The notes under the pieces were generated by a model, which did no database searches, was not told the DNA's origin, and saw nothing but the letters and a program-made list of their open reading frames with translations. Source: Casuarina equisetifolia (Eukaryota; Streptophyta; Magnoliopsida; Fagales; Casuarinaceae). From it: 64,000 nt of DNA. The first letter of the stretch is position 1; the number at the start of each line of letters is the position of its first letter. Where the stretch lies: assembly GCA_028551475.1 (NCBI GenBank), contig CM052354.1, positions 1,967,391-2,031,390 of the forward strand, in the 5' to 3' direction. Positions 33,501 through 45,000 of this stretch are shown here, piece by piece. Both the position numbers and the translations under genes were made by a program.

Positions 33501-36500
33501 AAAATTGAGATCGCTACCAGGTGGAATCCAAGGATCGATTCTAACCACACTCTTCTTGGAGGAGTGGCTAACGTAACAAAGAAGGCATTTATTACAAAGA
33601 TAACTTGTAATAACATAAAATTTCAATTTTATTTTGTGGTTGCTGATTTTGGCAATCTTTTAGAATGATTAAGGAGTTGTCGAAAGTTTTTAGTGCTTTC
33701 CTAATAATATTGACTTAGCATTAGAAAAAAATATCAACAATCTTTCAAAAAACTTACAAAATCTAGGATTAAACAAAAACTTATAGAATCTAGAGCAAAT
33801 GCCACACAAACACTCAGCTAGAGAATTTACAGAAGAATTGGTGTAGATACTTGTGAAATATAACAAAAAGGTAGAAAACCGTATGCTCGACCATGATGCC
33901 ATAAACTTTTGTAGGGAAGAATGGCTCTGACTTTAGACATAAGTCTAATCCTACAATAAGATTGTAAATGGTCATAAACCAAACTAGAAAAAAAAAAAGT
34001 AGAAAGCATTTCTAAAGGCTTTAGGGAAAAGAGAGATTAGCTTAGATACCCAAAAGAACATTGCTACCCCACTTAAGATTATAATAAAAATAAAATGTTT
34101 ATGTGCAAAATTGAGGTCCCTGCATGGTGGAGTCCGAAGATCAATTCTGCTCACACTCCTCTTGGAGGAGTGGCTAACGTAATGAAGAAGACAATTATTA
34201 CAAAGATAATTTGCAATAACGTAAAATTTCAATTTTCTTTTATGGTTGCTAGTTTTGACAATCTTTTAGAATGATTAAAGAGCTGCCGAAATTTTTTAGT
34301 GCTTTCCTAATAATATTGACTTAGCATTAGAAAAAAATATCAACAATCTTTCAAAAAACTTACAAAATGTGAAGCTACACAAAAACTTACAAAATCTAGA
34401 ATTAAACAAAAACTTATAGAATTTAGAGCAAATGTCACACAAATACTCAGGTATAGAATTTGTAGAAGAATTGATGTATATACTTGTGAAATATAACAAA
34501 AAGGTAGAAAACTGTATGCCTGACTATAATGCCATAAACTTTTGTAGGGGAGAATGGCTTTGACTTTAGACATAAGTCCAATCCTATAGCAAGATTGTAA
34601 ATGGTCATAAACCAAACTAGAAAAAAAAAAAGTAGAAAGCATTTCTAAAGACTTTAGGGAAAAGAAAGATTAGCTTAGATACCCAAAAAAAAAACATTGC
34701 TACCCCACTTAAGACTGTAATAAAAATAAAATGTTTATGTGGCAAAATTGAGGTTCTTGCATGGTGGAGTCCGAGGATCAATTCTACTCACACTCCTCTT
34801 GGAAGAGAAAAGTGGCTAACGTAACAAAGAAGACAATTATTACAAAGATAACTTGCAATAACGTAAAATTTCAATTTTCTTTTATGGTTGCTAGTTTTAG
34901 CAATCTTTTAGAATGATTAAAGGGCTGTCGAAATTTTTTGACGCTTTCTTAATAATATTGACTTAGCATTAAAAAGGAATATCGACAATCTTTCAAAAAA
35001 CTTACAAAATTTGAGGCTACACAAAAACTTATAAAATCTTAGATTAAACAAAAACTTATAGAATCTAGAGCAAATGTCACGCAAATACTCATAGCTATAG
35101 AATTTACAAAAGAATAGGTGTATATACTTGTGAAATATAGCAAAAAGGTAGAAAACTGTATGCCCGACCATGATGGCATAAACTTTTGCAGGGGAGAATG
35201 GCTCTGACTTTAGACACAAGTCCAATCCCGCAATAAGAAAGTAAATGGTATAAACCAAATTGGAAATAAAAAGTAGAAAGCATTTCTAAAACCTTTAGGG
35301 AAGAGAAAGATTAGCTTAGATACCCAAAAAAACATAGCTACCCCACTAAGATTGTAATAAAAATAAAATGATTGCGTGGCAAAATTGAGGTTGCTAAAAG
35401 GTGGAGTCCAAGGATTGATTCTACCCACACTCTTCTTGGAGAAATGGTTAACGTAACAAAGAAGGCATTTATTACAAAGATAACTTATAATAACATAAAA
35501 TTTCAATTTATTTTTGTGGTTGCTGATTTTGGAAATCTTTTATAATGATTAAAGAGTTGTCAAAATTTTTTGGCACTTTCTTAATAATATTGACTTAACA
35601 TTAGAAAAAAAATATCAACAATCTTTCAAAAATCTTACAAAATGTGAGGCTACACAAAAACTTACAAAATCTAGGATTAAACAAAAACTTGTAGAATTTA
35701 GAGCAAATGTCACACAAATACTCAGGTATAGAATTTGCAGAAGAATTGGTGTATATACTTGTGAAATATAACAAAAAGATAGAAAACTATATGACCAACC
35801 ATGATGCCATAAACTTTTGTAAGGGAGAATGGCTTTGACTTTAGACATAAGTCCAATCCTACAATAAGATTATAAATGGTCATAAACCAAATTAAAAAAA
35901 AAAAGTAGAAAGCATTTCTAAAGGCTTTAAGGAAGAGAGAGAATAGCTTAGATACCCAAAAAAACATTGCTACCCCACTTAAGATTGTAATAAAAATAAA
36001 ATGTTTACGTGACAAAATTGAGATCCTTGCAAGGTGGAGCCCAAGGATCAATTCTACTCACACTGCTCTTAGAAGAGTGGCTAACATAATAAAGAAGATA
36101 ATTATTACAAAAATAACTTGGAATAACATAAAATTTCAATTTTCTTTTGTGGTTGCTAATTTTGGCAATCTTTTAGAATGATTAATGAGTTGTCAAAATT
36201 TTTTGGCACTTTCTTAATAATATTGACTTAACATTAAAAAAGAATATCAACAATCTTTCAAAAAAACTTACAAAATTTGAGGCTACACAAAAACTTACAA
36301 CAATTCCATAAAAACTTATAAAATCTTGGATTAAACAAAAACTTATAGAATCTAGAGCAAATGTCACGCAAATATTCATAGCTATAGAATTTAGAGAAGA
36401 ATAGGTGTATATACTTGTGAAATCTAGCAAAAAGGTAGAAAACTGTATGCCCAACCATGATGGCATAAACTTTTGCAGGGGAGAATGGCTCTAACTTTAG

Positions 36501-38866
36501 ACACAAGTCCAATCCCACACTAAGAAAGTAAATGGTAAAAACCAAATTGGAAATAAAAAGTAGAAAGCATTTCTAAAGCCTTTAGGGAAGAGAAAAATTA
36601 GCTTAGATACCCAAAAAATACATAACTACCCTACCAAGATTGTAATAAAAATAAAATGATTACTTGGCAAATTTAAGGTCACTACAAGGTGGAGTCCAAG
36701 GATCGATTCTACCCACGCTCCTCTTGAAGGAGTGGCTAACGTAACAAAAAAGGCATTTATTACAAAGATAAGTTGAAATAACATAAGATTTCAATTTTTT
36801 TTGTGGTTGCTGATTTTGGCAATTTTTTAGAAGTTCTCAAATTTTTTGGCACTTTCCTAATAATATTGACTTATCATTAGAAAAAATATTAATAATCTTT
36901 CAAAAAACTTACAAAATGTGAGGCTACACAAAAACTTACAAGAATTCCACAAAAATTTATAAAATCTAGGATTAAATAAAAACTTATAGAATCTAGAACA
37001 AATGTCATGCAAATACTCATAGCTATATAATTTGTAGAAGAATAGGTGTATATACTTGTGAAATATAACAAAAAGGTAGAAAACTATATGCCCAATCATG
37101 ATGCCATATACTTTTGTAAGGGAGAATGGCTCTAACTTTGGACATAAGTCCACTCTCACAATAAGAAAGTAAATGGTCATAAACCAAACTACAAATAAAA
37201 GGTAGAAAGCATTTCTAAAGGCTTTAGGGAAAAGAGAAATTAGCTTAGATACCCAAAAAAACATAGCTACCCCACTTAAGCTTGTAGTAAAAATAAAATG
37301 TTTACATGGCAAAATTAAAGTCCTTGGAGGAGTGGCCAACATAACAAAAAAGGCAATTATTAGAAAGATAACTTGTAATAATGTAAAATTTCAATTTTCT
37401 TTTGTGGTTGCTGGTTTTGGCAATATTTTAGAATGATTAAGGAGTTGTCAAAATTTTTTGGTGCTTTCCTAATAATATTCACTTAGCATTAGAAAAAAAT
37501 ATCAACAATCTTTCAAAAAACTTACAAAAATTTGGGCTACACAAAAACTTACAACAATTCCACAAAAACTTACAAAATCTGAGGCTACACAAAGACTTAT
37601 AACAATTCCACAAAAACTTACAAAATCTAGGATTAAATAAAAACTTATAGAATCTAAAGCAAATGTCATGCAAATACTCATAGCTATAGAATTTGTAGAA
37701 GAATGGGTGTGAAATATAACAAAAAGGTAGAAAACTGTAAGCCTAACCATGATGCCGTAAACTTTTACAAGGGAGAATGGCTCTGACTTTGGATACAAGT
37801 TCAATCTCGATATAAGAAAGTAAATGGTTATAAACCAAACTAGAAATAAAAAATAAAAAGCATTTCTAAAGACTTTAGGGAAGAGAGAGATTAGCTTAGA
37901 TACCTAAAAGAACATAACTACTCCACTTAAGACTATAATAAAAATAAAATGTTTACGTGGAAAAACTAAGGTCCTTACATGGTGGAGTTAGAAGATCAAT
38001 TCTACCCACACTCCTCTTGGAGGAGTGGCTAACGTAGCAAAGGAGACAATTATTACAAAGATAACTTGTAATAACATAAAATTTCAATTTTATTTTGTGG
38101 TTGCTGATTTTGGAAATCTTTTAAAATGATTAAGGAACTGTTGAAATTTTTTGGTGCTTTCTAATAATATTGACTTATCATTAGAAAAAATATTAATAAT
38201 CTTTCAAAAAACTTACAAAATGTGAGGCTACATAAAAACTTACAACAATTCCATAAGAACTTACAAAATCTAGGATTAAACAAAAACTTATAGAATCTAG
38301 AGCAAATGTCATGCAAATACTCATAGCTATAGAATTTGCAAAAGAATCAGTGTATATACTTGTGAAATATAACAAAAAAGTAGAAAACCAAATGCCCAAC
38401 CATGATGCCATAAAAGTTTGCAGGGAGAATGACTCCAACATTGGGCACAAGTCCAATCCCGTAATAAGAAAATAAATGGTCAGAAACCAAACTAGAAATA
38501 AAAAGTAGAAAACATTTCTAAAGGCTTTAGGGAAGAGAGGGATTAGCTTAGATACCCAAAAGAACATAGCTACCCCACTTAAGATTGTAATAAAAATAAA
38601 ATTTTTACATGGCAAAACTGATGTCCTTGCAAGGTGGAGTCTAAGGATCAATTCTACCCACATTCCTCTTGGAGGAGTGGCTAACGTAGCAAAGAAGGAA
38701 ATTATTACAAAGATAACTTGTAATAACATAAAATTTCAATTTTCTTTTATGGTTGCTGATTTTGGCAATCTTTTAAAATGATTAAGGAGCTATCGAAAGT
38801 TTTTGGTGCTTTCCTAATAATATTGACTTAACATTAGAAACAAATATCAACAATCTTTCAAAAAAT
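30502..38866 (-). repeat. Tandem array (about 13 units, mean 641 bp) derived from a PGG-domain exon
   Basis: An anchor (gattagcttagatacc and variants) occurs at 30853, 31449, 32151, 32779, 33428, 34035, 34668, 35309, 35941, 36596, 37238, 37889 and 38541. Twelve spacings run from 596 to 702 bases. Much of the length change comes from a sub-repeat of the 'aaaacttacaacaattccac' kind inside each unit. On the minus strand each unit keeps an open stretch reading PPRGVWVES, LAGTSVLPCK, GVAMFFWVSKLISLFPKAFRNAFYF. These match PPGEVWAES, LAGTSVLQRE and VSMFWSVPKLVSLFPKGFKNAF at 62.15-62.34 kb, the membrane-spanning PGG end of an ankyrin gene. The array abuts the rest of that gene (38880-39730). I see no evidence it is expressed. 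Confidence 0.9.
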
Positions 38867-38879
38867 AAAAAAAAAGAGT

Positions 38880-39730
38880 AGTGTAGAGTCTTACAAGGAA
38901 CAATTGCTCCTCTTGTCGTGTATACTTTTATTGTCATCGCTTATCCTCCGTTTGCTATTGTCATGCTTCATTCCCTTGCCCCCGACATTGGGTACTTGAG
39001 CTTCCAAGTTCAGACCTTGTACGTTAGGCTACACCAACGCGTCCTCCTTCATTCTAGTCATTTCAAGCACACCTTGCCCTCCTTTATTTTCCATCTTAGA
39101 AACTTCTACAACCAAAATAATGGATGGAGTGTCTAAGGATTTAAAAAAAAAAAAGTTTAACTCTTTTAACTAGAAAGTTAAAAGCTTTGGTTCAATTATG
39201 TTTCAGAGCAATCAAAAAAACATTTTTAGACAAAGAAGTAAGATCTAAAATAAATCTTGGATAAATATCCAAATATCTACCGAGAAGTTCACTATTATCC
39301 TCTACAATAGCTAAGTGTAGAGGTGTCAATCATTCTCTACTTTTTGTTCATATCAACTCCTTGTTGAACCGAATTAGTTGAAATGAAATATAATGCAATT
39401 TTTTTTGTACATTGGTTTCACTGAAATTTTCTTTACAACACAGTGAAAAGGAGTTGAACACTCAAAATTCTTTCTTCATCCAAAATGAAGTGTTAGATTA
39501 AATATTTCTAAAAAGCAGATTTGTTTTTGCATTATTTGAAGTAACATGCAATGAAAAAGATATTGATAGAACACAATTGAAAGCAACCAAAATGTTAGGA
39601 TAGGCTTTGTATAACCCATAAAAGTCACTAGCATTACCATAAATGCAAACATCATATAAATAAAAAAATGCTCAGCTGTAAGGCAATTACCTTGATGCAA
39701 AATCAAGAAAAAAAAACTTTCAAATGCCAT
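38880..39730 (-). pseudogene. Decayed ankyrin/PGG gene body feeding into the tandem array
   Basis: In minus-strand order: a first exon from ATG 39730 to about 39476 (MAFESFFF start; DNA matches 61320-61600). Then an ankyrin segment (about 39340-39160; TPLHLAIVEDN-like DNA matching 61615-61790, sharing the run 'CTTTTAACTTTCTAGT'). Then a linker (about 39140-38920) reading LDTPSIILVVEVSKM, which aligns with LDTLSIISAVEILKM at 61.8 kb. Several stops and shifts destroy the frame. The next element in gene order, the PGG exon, is exactly what the adjoining array repeats. Confidence 0.85.
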
Positions 39731-39751
39731 GAGAAGAGGGTAAAAAGAAGA

Positions 39752-40030
39752 GAAGGGAAGACAAAGGTTTTTATAATAAAATGTGAAGAAGAAACTAACA
39801 GCTATGAAAGGAGGAATCTCTAAGAAGTAGACAAGAGAAGCAAGGGTGAAGGTTTTTATAATAAAACTTAAAGAAGAAATTGAGATCTATGAAAGAAGGA
39901 ATCTTTGAGAAGCAAACAAGAAAGGCAAGGCTTTTTTTTCCAAACAAGAGAGGTGAGGGCAAGGTTTTTTATAATAAAATGCGAAGAAGAAACTAATAAT
40001 TGTGAAAGGAGGAATCTTCAAGAAGTTGTC
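39752..40030. repeat. Short tandem repeat, three copies of about 80-110 bp
   Basis: A phrase 'gaagaagaaactaa...gaaaggaggaatct...agaag...ggtttttataataaaa' occurs from 39785, 39868 and 39981. It lies directly upstream (minus sense) of the fossil ankyrin first exon, where its promoter or leader would be. Confidence 0.7.
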
Positions 40031-41120
40031 CACCCTGGATAGTTGCACTCTTGCACATAAACACACATATAATGGATGTGTTTTCTTGTGAAGACTAGAC
40101 TTGAAATACTAAGTTTGGTTGATTTTGCTTTTCTATGTGTAATATTGACTATGTACAAAAGCATCTATTAGGGTAGATTTCATGAAGCAAAGTTCATTAG
40201 GCCTATTTGGAATATTCTACACATTTTACATAGGGCTTTATGCTTAGTTAATTTACTTTTTCATGGGGCTTTAATTTACTTTCCATCCCATCGGTTGTTA
40301 AATCACTAATGTTGCAATTAGGTTGCTCATGATGATTTACCAGTTGTTGAAATGTCAAGTTGAACTTTCATAAGCATTTGCATATATCTAACTTGAAATT
40401 TCTCTATTGTTGGGAAGAATAGATTAATCGGTGTAATTGTTTGTGTTAACACATGAGAGACTCCATTTGAAGTCCAGACTAATTTGTTAACACCTTATCA
40501 ATTTTTCAATGGTCGCAACAATATTAGAAAAAGATATGTGCTTATTTTGAATAAGCATGATTATCATAGAAACAATGGAATAATTATTTTGGACAAACAT
40601 GATTATTAGATAAGCCTCGATTTGGTAGAAAAATCATTCCATTGACTATTTGGACATTACTTTCAAGATGATCCTTGGTATTGAAAACAAGGCTTCCAAA
40701 TCTTTAATAGCTTAATCAACTGCATAGACTATCATTTTCTTTATTTGTTCTATCACAAGATTATAATGAAAGGATGTTTTGAGTAGGAATAAAACATAAC
40801 AACAAGTCTTAAAAGTCAAGGAGAACTATTACCTCAAGTTTGTCTTACTATCAATTGAGACCATAACAAATTGTGATCCCAGCAATTGAGGTGCCATTCC
40901 CAATGGCCAAACCTACACAAGGGTAGTTACTAAGGTAGTAAGATAAGACAAGACCTATTTGGCCTTACTACCTATGATCACAACGTATCACATGTCCATT
41001 ATGTAAAGGTCATTAGCCCCTCTTTCCTTATGGATTTCTTCACTAGGCTAGAAACATAGCTTTTTTGAAGATATTGCATGTCATATCTAGGATTTCTTCA
41101 CATGACAAGCAATAGTAGAT
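40031..41120. other. Intergenic DNA
   Basis: No gene recognised; moderately complex sequence without long open frames. It may be old transposon DNA. Confidence 0.45.
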
Positions 41121-41124
41121 TATT

Positions 41125-41960
41125 ATATTGTTTATGATGATTTAATATTTGAATTAACATTTAGGTTATTATTTTTATGGACTTACATATATTTTTATTG
41201 GGCTAAAATATGCAGAAAATTTATAGTATAAATCTAGTCCATGAAATTTGGGGTCTGAGCATAAGTCCAACACTTTTAAAAATAGCTCGGCCCAACTCTT
41301 TATAGCATTTCCCATTAGCTGAATTTTGTGAAACATGCGAAGAAATTAAATCAACGTGAAGGCAAGAGGTAAGAGCCCAGTTGTGGGCATTTTATTATTG
41401 CGTGAAACCAAAAGATGCATGTGGCATGAAGAAGTGAGAAAACAAACCAGTGCAAGGAGTTGCCCACATGTCCGATTGGTGCAAAGTAACTTAGCCAAAT
41501 TAAAAGCTACGTGGTGCCCATGGCGTTGTTACTTCAATTTCTTCATATTAACTTAAAACAGAGTCTATTTACTGGCATCATCAACAGATCTATAGAGTTT
41601 AGTAAATTATCAAGGACTATCAAAAATATTTTTTTATTTTATTTTAATAATTTTAAGCTAAGTATGATTCTATCTTTAATAATCTCAAGTTGAACAAAAA
41701 CTTATCTTTGATGTAAATTAGTTCAAATTTTAATAAAAAATTTAACTTATAAATTAAAAACAATACATATATATTCGAAGATTATTTAGGAATCTTTTTA
41801 TTTTTTATTTTTTATTTTTTAATTTTTATCTTTAACATAACTTTATATTTTTCATCATAACTCTACTTTGAACCAGATTTAATGCAATATAAATAAAATT
41901 CTAGTAAGCTTCAACGAAATTTGAGATCAGAACTTTATTTATCATTATTATGATTATTAT
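41125..41960 (+). repeat. Dispersed repeat family R1, copy B
   Basis: Long matches to copy A at 28301-28800 and, from about 41419 on, to copy D at 53095-53830 (for example 'agaagtgagaaaac' and 'ccgattggtgcaa'). Confidence 0.75.
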
Positions 41961-41989
41961 AATCACTACCTATTTCTACAAGGGGCAAG

Positions 41990-42430
41990 ATGCAGTGGCG
42001 TGGGAGTACAGATTGCAGTAGTGTGTTACCTTTGTCGTTTAACTGAGGCAGGAGCCTTGCAGGCTAGGAGTACAAGAGGTAGGAGGCAAGAGGTAGGAGC
42101 GCAGGGTGTGCAAGAGCTTAGAATCTAAGTAGAAAGTGTTATTGCGAGATAATTTGGGTTGAACAATTACAGTAAAAGGGCATATAAGTCTTACGTTGGA
42201 AATATAAAAACTTGAATAGGAGTTTATAAATAAATGTGTCTCTTTACTAAATGTATTAAGGTTTTAAAGTAATGTATGAGTCATTATCTTTAATTTATAA
42301 TAAAAATGTTATCAATCTACATTAAGTTGATGTGTCTAGATCGATACCTAGAGATTCTAAGACACTACAAAATTTGGTTAAAAAATCTTCATTGGAACAA
42401 AGTAAACCAAGAAAGAATCTTAAAATCAAA
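41990..42430. other. Intergenic with 'caggag' GC-rich motif cluster
   Basis: Near 41990-42120 a short GC-richer stretch rich in GGCAGGAG/GAGGTAGGAG motifs resembles stretches near 59290-59400, 59770-59850, 60560-60600 and 63700-63800. Nothing coding was recognised. Confidence 0.4.
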
Positions 42431-42435
42431 GGCTA

Positions 42436-43360
42436 CAAGAACACCTAAGCGATACCCTTGACATTGTTAACAGTGAGCTTAACATCAATATTAGGATCAT
42501 TAGCAAACTACAATAGAAAATCCACCATATCCTTCGGAGCAAAATCGTTCTCTTCTCTCCTTGCAATGTGTAAATCTATAACATGGTTATGGAATCGATC
42601 AATTTTTTTCATTTAAGTCTTCATTCACTTCACAACATATCCCATATCCCTGTAAATTAAAGAAATCAAGCCAGGGTATCCAGTCCCCGATGTTTAATGC
42701 CGCACTAACCAAGAACCTCTCCTCTAACAACCCTTGAAATTCTCTCAATGTTACTATTGAAGTTTCGGATTCAGTTGCACTGAAATATTTGTCACCCAAT
42801 ACAATCCTACTAATCACACTTAGATTGAGACGAAAGAGATGCTCTTTCACCCTAATTGGCTGTCGAGCTAAAGCGTATAAGCGTGAAAACAAAGCATGCC
42901 TTTCTTCTACGCGAATCTACTCATGGGACTCTAGTCGCCTTCAAATGAATAGCTCGGAGAGGCATATCTCACGCACTTGACGCAAATATGGTCCCCAAGG
43001 TGCCCATAAGATGCGGTTAGTGTTATAGCCAGTGTACTTCCCGGCAGCTGTTTGGGGTCTAGATGCAAAGATCTGATCATATGCCTTGAGAAAAAGCTTT
43101 GCCATGTCGAGTGATGAGACAACCACAATTGGGCAGGATCCAAACTTAAGGTGCATTCGAGGTCCACATTTTGTGACAATTTATGTAAGGATTGGTGAAG
43201 AAGGGGACCAAAAAGGTTTAGGTCAGCCCACAATGGGCCAAGGTGTAGGACCTGGTGGAAGTCTTAGCTTATGGAAATGAAAGGGTCGATGTTTTGAGAT
43301 CAAGAACAGAACCGGTAGGGAGGCCATAGCGGTAACAACAGTCAGAGTGGTGAACTCCAT
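42436..43360 (-). pseudogene. Cytochrome P450 pseudogene (CYP71-clan, 5' part only)
   Basis: From ATG 43360 the minus strand has a hydrophobic anchor, the proline hinge LPPGPTPWPIVG, then after a shift NLFGPLLHQSLHKLSQ. The next pieces are MHLKFGSCPIVVVSSLDMAK, a WAPWGPYLRQVR helix-C motif (heme-contacting W and R), and ISRIVLGDKYF. In another frame follow HIARREENDFAPKDMVDFLL and DPNIDVKLT. At least two stops (in the SELFI to RVEER stretch) and several frameshifts are present. The I-helix oxygen motif, ExxR and the heme-cysteine FxxGxxxC are absent. The sequence style recalls CYP71/CYP92-type small-molecule hydroxylases; the substrate is unknown. Confidence 0.85.
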
Positions 43361-45000
43361 TGCTAAGAATTTTGGTGGTGTGGGTGGGTTTATATGGTGC
43401 TAGTTTACTAGTGGAGTCCCTTCACTACCTGTCCTTAAAGAACGTGAGCCACACATGCAGTGTAATCATAGTGCATTACTGCAGAAAAACTTGATGGTGA
43501 AAGGTGTGCTTTCAGTAATGCGAGGAGGATGAGAGAAATTTTGGTAATGGTGGAGCATTACTAGTTGAGCCGTCCATGAAGAACATTTGCTATGCATGCA
43601 GGGTACTAAAATATTCCATTACAATCAATGGTGCTTGTAATATAGCTAGCATAGCTGTAAACCCCATCTAGATGCTTAGTAGTAGCCGTGATGACAATGC
43701 AAATGGACATGACTAGTATATTTATCGAAGTCCTCCAAGAGGTTGAAAATGTTTCCTTAGTGTAGGAGTCTCCTAGATAAACGTGATATCGTGTGATTAT
43801 TCCAATTTATATGAGGAAAATAACAAAGAAAGATGCTATCATCAACCCAAGCCAAATCCAATTGTTGGGGCAAGTGGCAGAAATGGATGTATCAACTGCT
43901 AAGAATCTTGAACCATATTCTTACGGCTTTGTGGGAGGCCCAGCCTAATGATTTGGATTGATGTTATTCGTCTCCATTGATTAGAAACAAGAAGTTGTTG
44001 GCAACTACGACGGGACAGTCATTGTTAGGAGACAGTCACGTTAAGCCATGTTGAAAGTGACGTAGATTTAGTTGGAGAAAAATATCATAGGCCCGATGAG
44101 ATACTCAGCTGAATGAAGATGGTAAGTGACATTTGTCTCACATTGGATAAAAGCAAAAAAATCTAATTACTTATGAAGGCTTTATAAAGCCTTCATAAGT
44201 AATTACCTATCTTTGCACACCCAAGGCAAGATCTTATAGGCTTCTATTTTTTGTATTTCCTTTTCACTCCCAAGGGAAGATCGACAAGACAACTCACGTA
44301 TCTTCAAAGCATATTTCCTTACTTGACTCTCTTGTCCCTGAAAGTTTCGGCTCTTTCTCACCATATCCTCCTCGTTCTCCAAAGAAACTCTGCCAGGCGT
44401 AGATAAAGCTTTTAATCTGGGAAAGGAGGATGAACATCAACGCCGAAAGGGTGATTTTACAGCTAATACTGTCAAGTCCCTGTGCAATCTAACAGGGGGT
44501 GAATCAAGTTCCTTCTTTCTTCTAACTTTGACAAATTAGAACTAGACATAGAGTAATAACAGATTATACACAAACAAAGCATGTTAAAAACAGTTCAATG
44601 CTGAGTCAATAACTTGAAAGAAGTTGCAATCACAAGGATCAGCACTATCTAGATAATTTGAAGATCAAGGGTTCGCCGATAACCTCTTGCAAAAGTAGTG
44701 AGCAAACATGAACAGATTTAAACATGAAGAAAGCAAGTTGAACAGTCAAAGAGATCTAACAAAACAAGACTGCTAAATCACCCATAGGAAATTTTTCTCA
44801 GGCAGTGCTCCTTTACTTTTGTAGTTATTTTGTTCAGAAAAATTTATACCAGTCAAGGTTCAGCTTATCTGTGTTGCCTAACAACGAAACATGAAATTAG
44901 CATAGTCATATAGCTCTATGATATTAGGAATCCTTTTTAAGAGCAGCAGCAGTGTAAAATTCTGTTAGTCATGACTTTTTAATCTTTTGCTGGTTTTTAG
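43361..45000. other. Intergenic between P450 and ABCG fragments
   Basis: No gene recognised. It contains a perfect palindrome at 44164-44205. Possible exon-like pieces at 44300-44470 were not identified. Confidence 0.45.
44164..44205. repeat. Perfect 42-bp palindrome
   Basis: Bases 44164-44184 (TAATTACTTATGAAGGCTTTA reversed and complemented) match 44185-44205 exactly, with no spacer. It could extrude as a cruciform or be the collapsed ends of a small inverted-repeat element. It is not followed by a T-tract that would suggest a terminator. Confidence 0.95.

Noticed and set aside
30502..38866. Treating each minus-strand frame in the array as a separate small membrane-protein gene
   Set aside because: The frames are fragments of one exon, lack a common start or promoter, and recur only because the DNA is tandemly repeated.
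30502..38866. CRISPR array
   Set aside because: The units are about 640 bases of homologous sequence throughout, not short repeats with unique spacers, and the DNA is a plant nuclear genome.
42599..43360. Intact P450 gene with introns removing the stops
   Set aside because: The stops and shifts interrupt conserved coding motifs directly, and the heme-binding end is missing, so introns cannot rescue it.
44164..44205. Palindrome as a transcription terminator
   Set aside because: Plant polymerase II genes do not use intrinsic hairpin terminators, and no T-tract follows.
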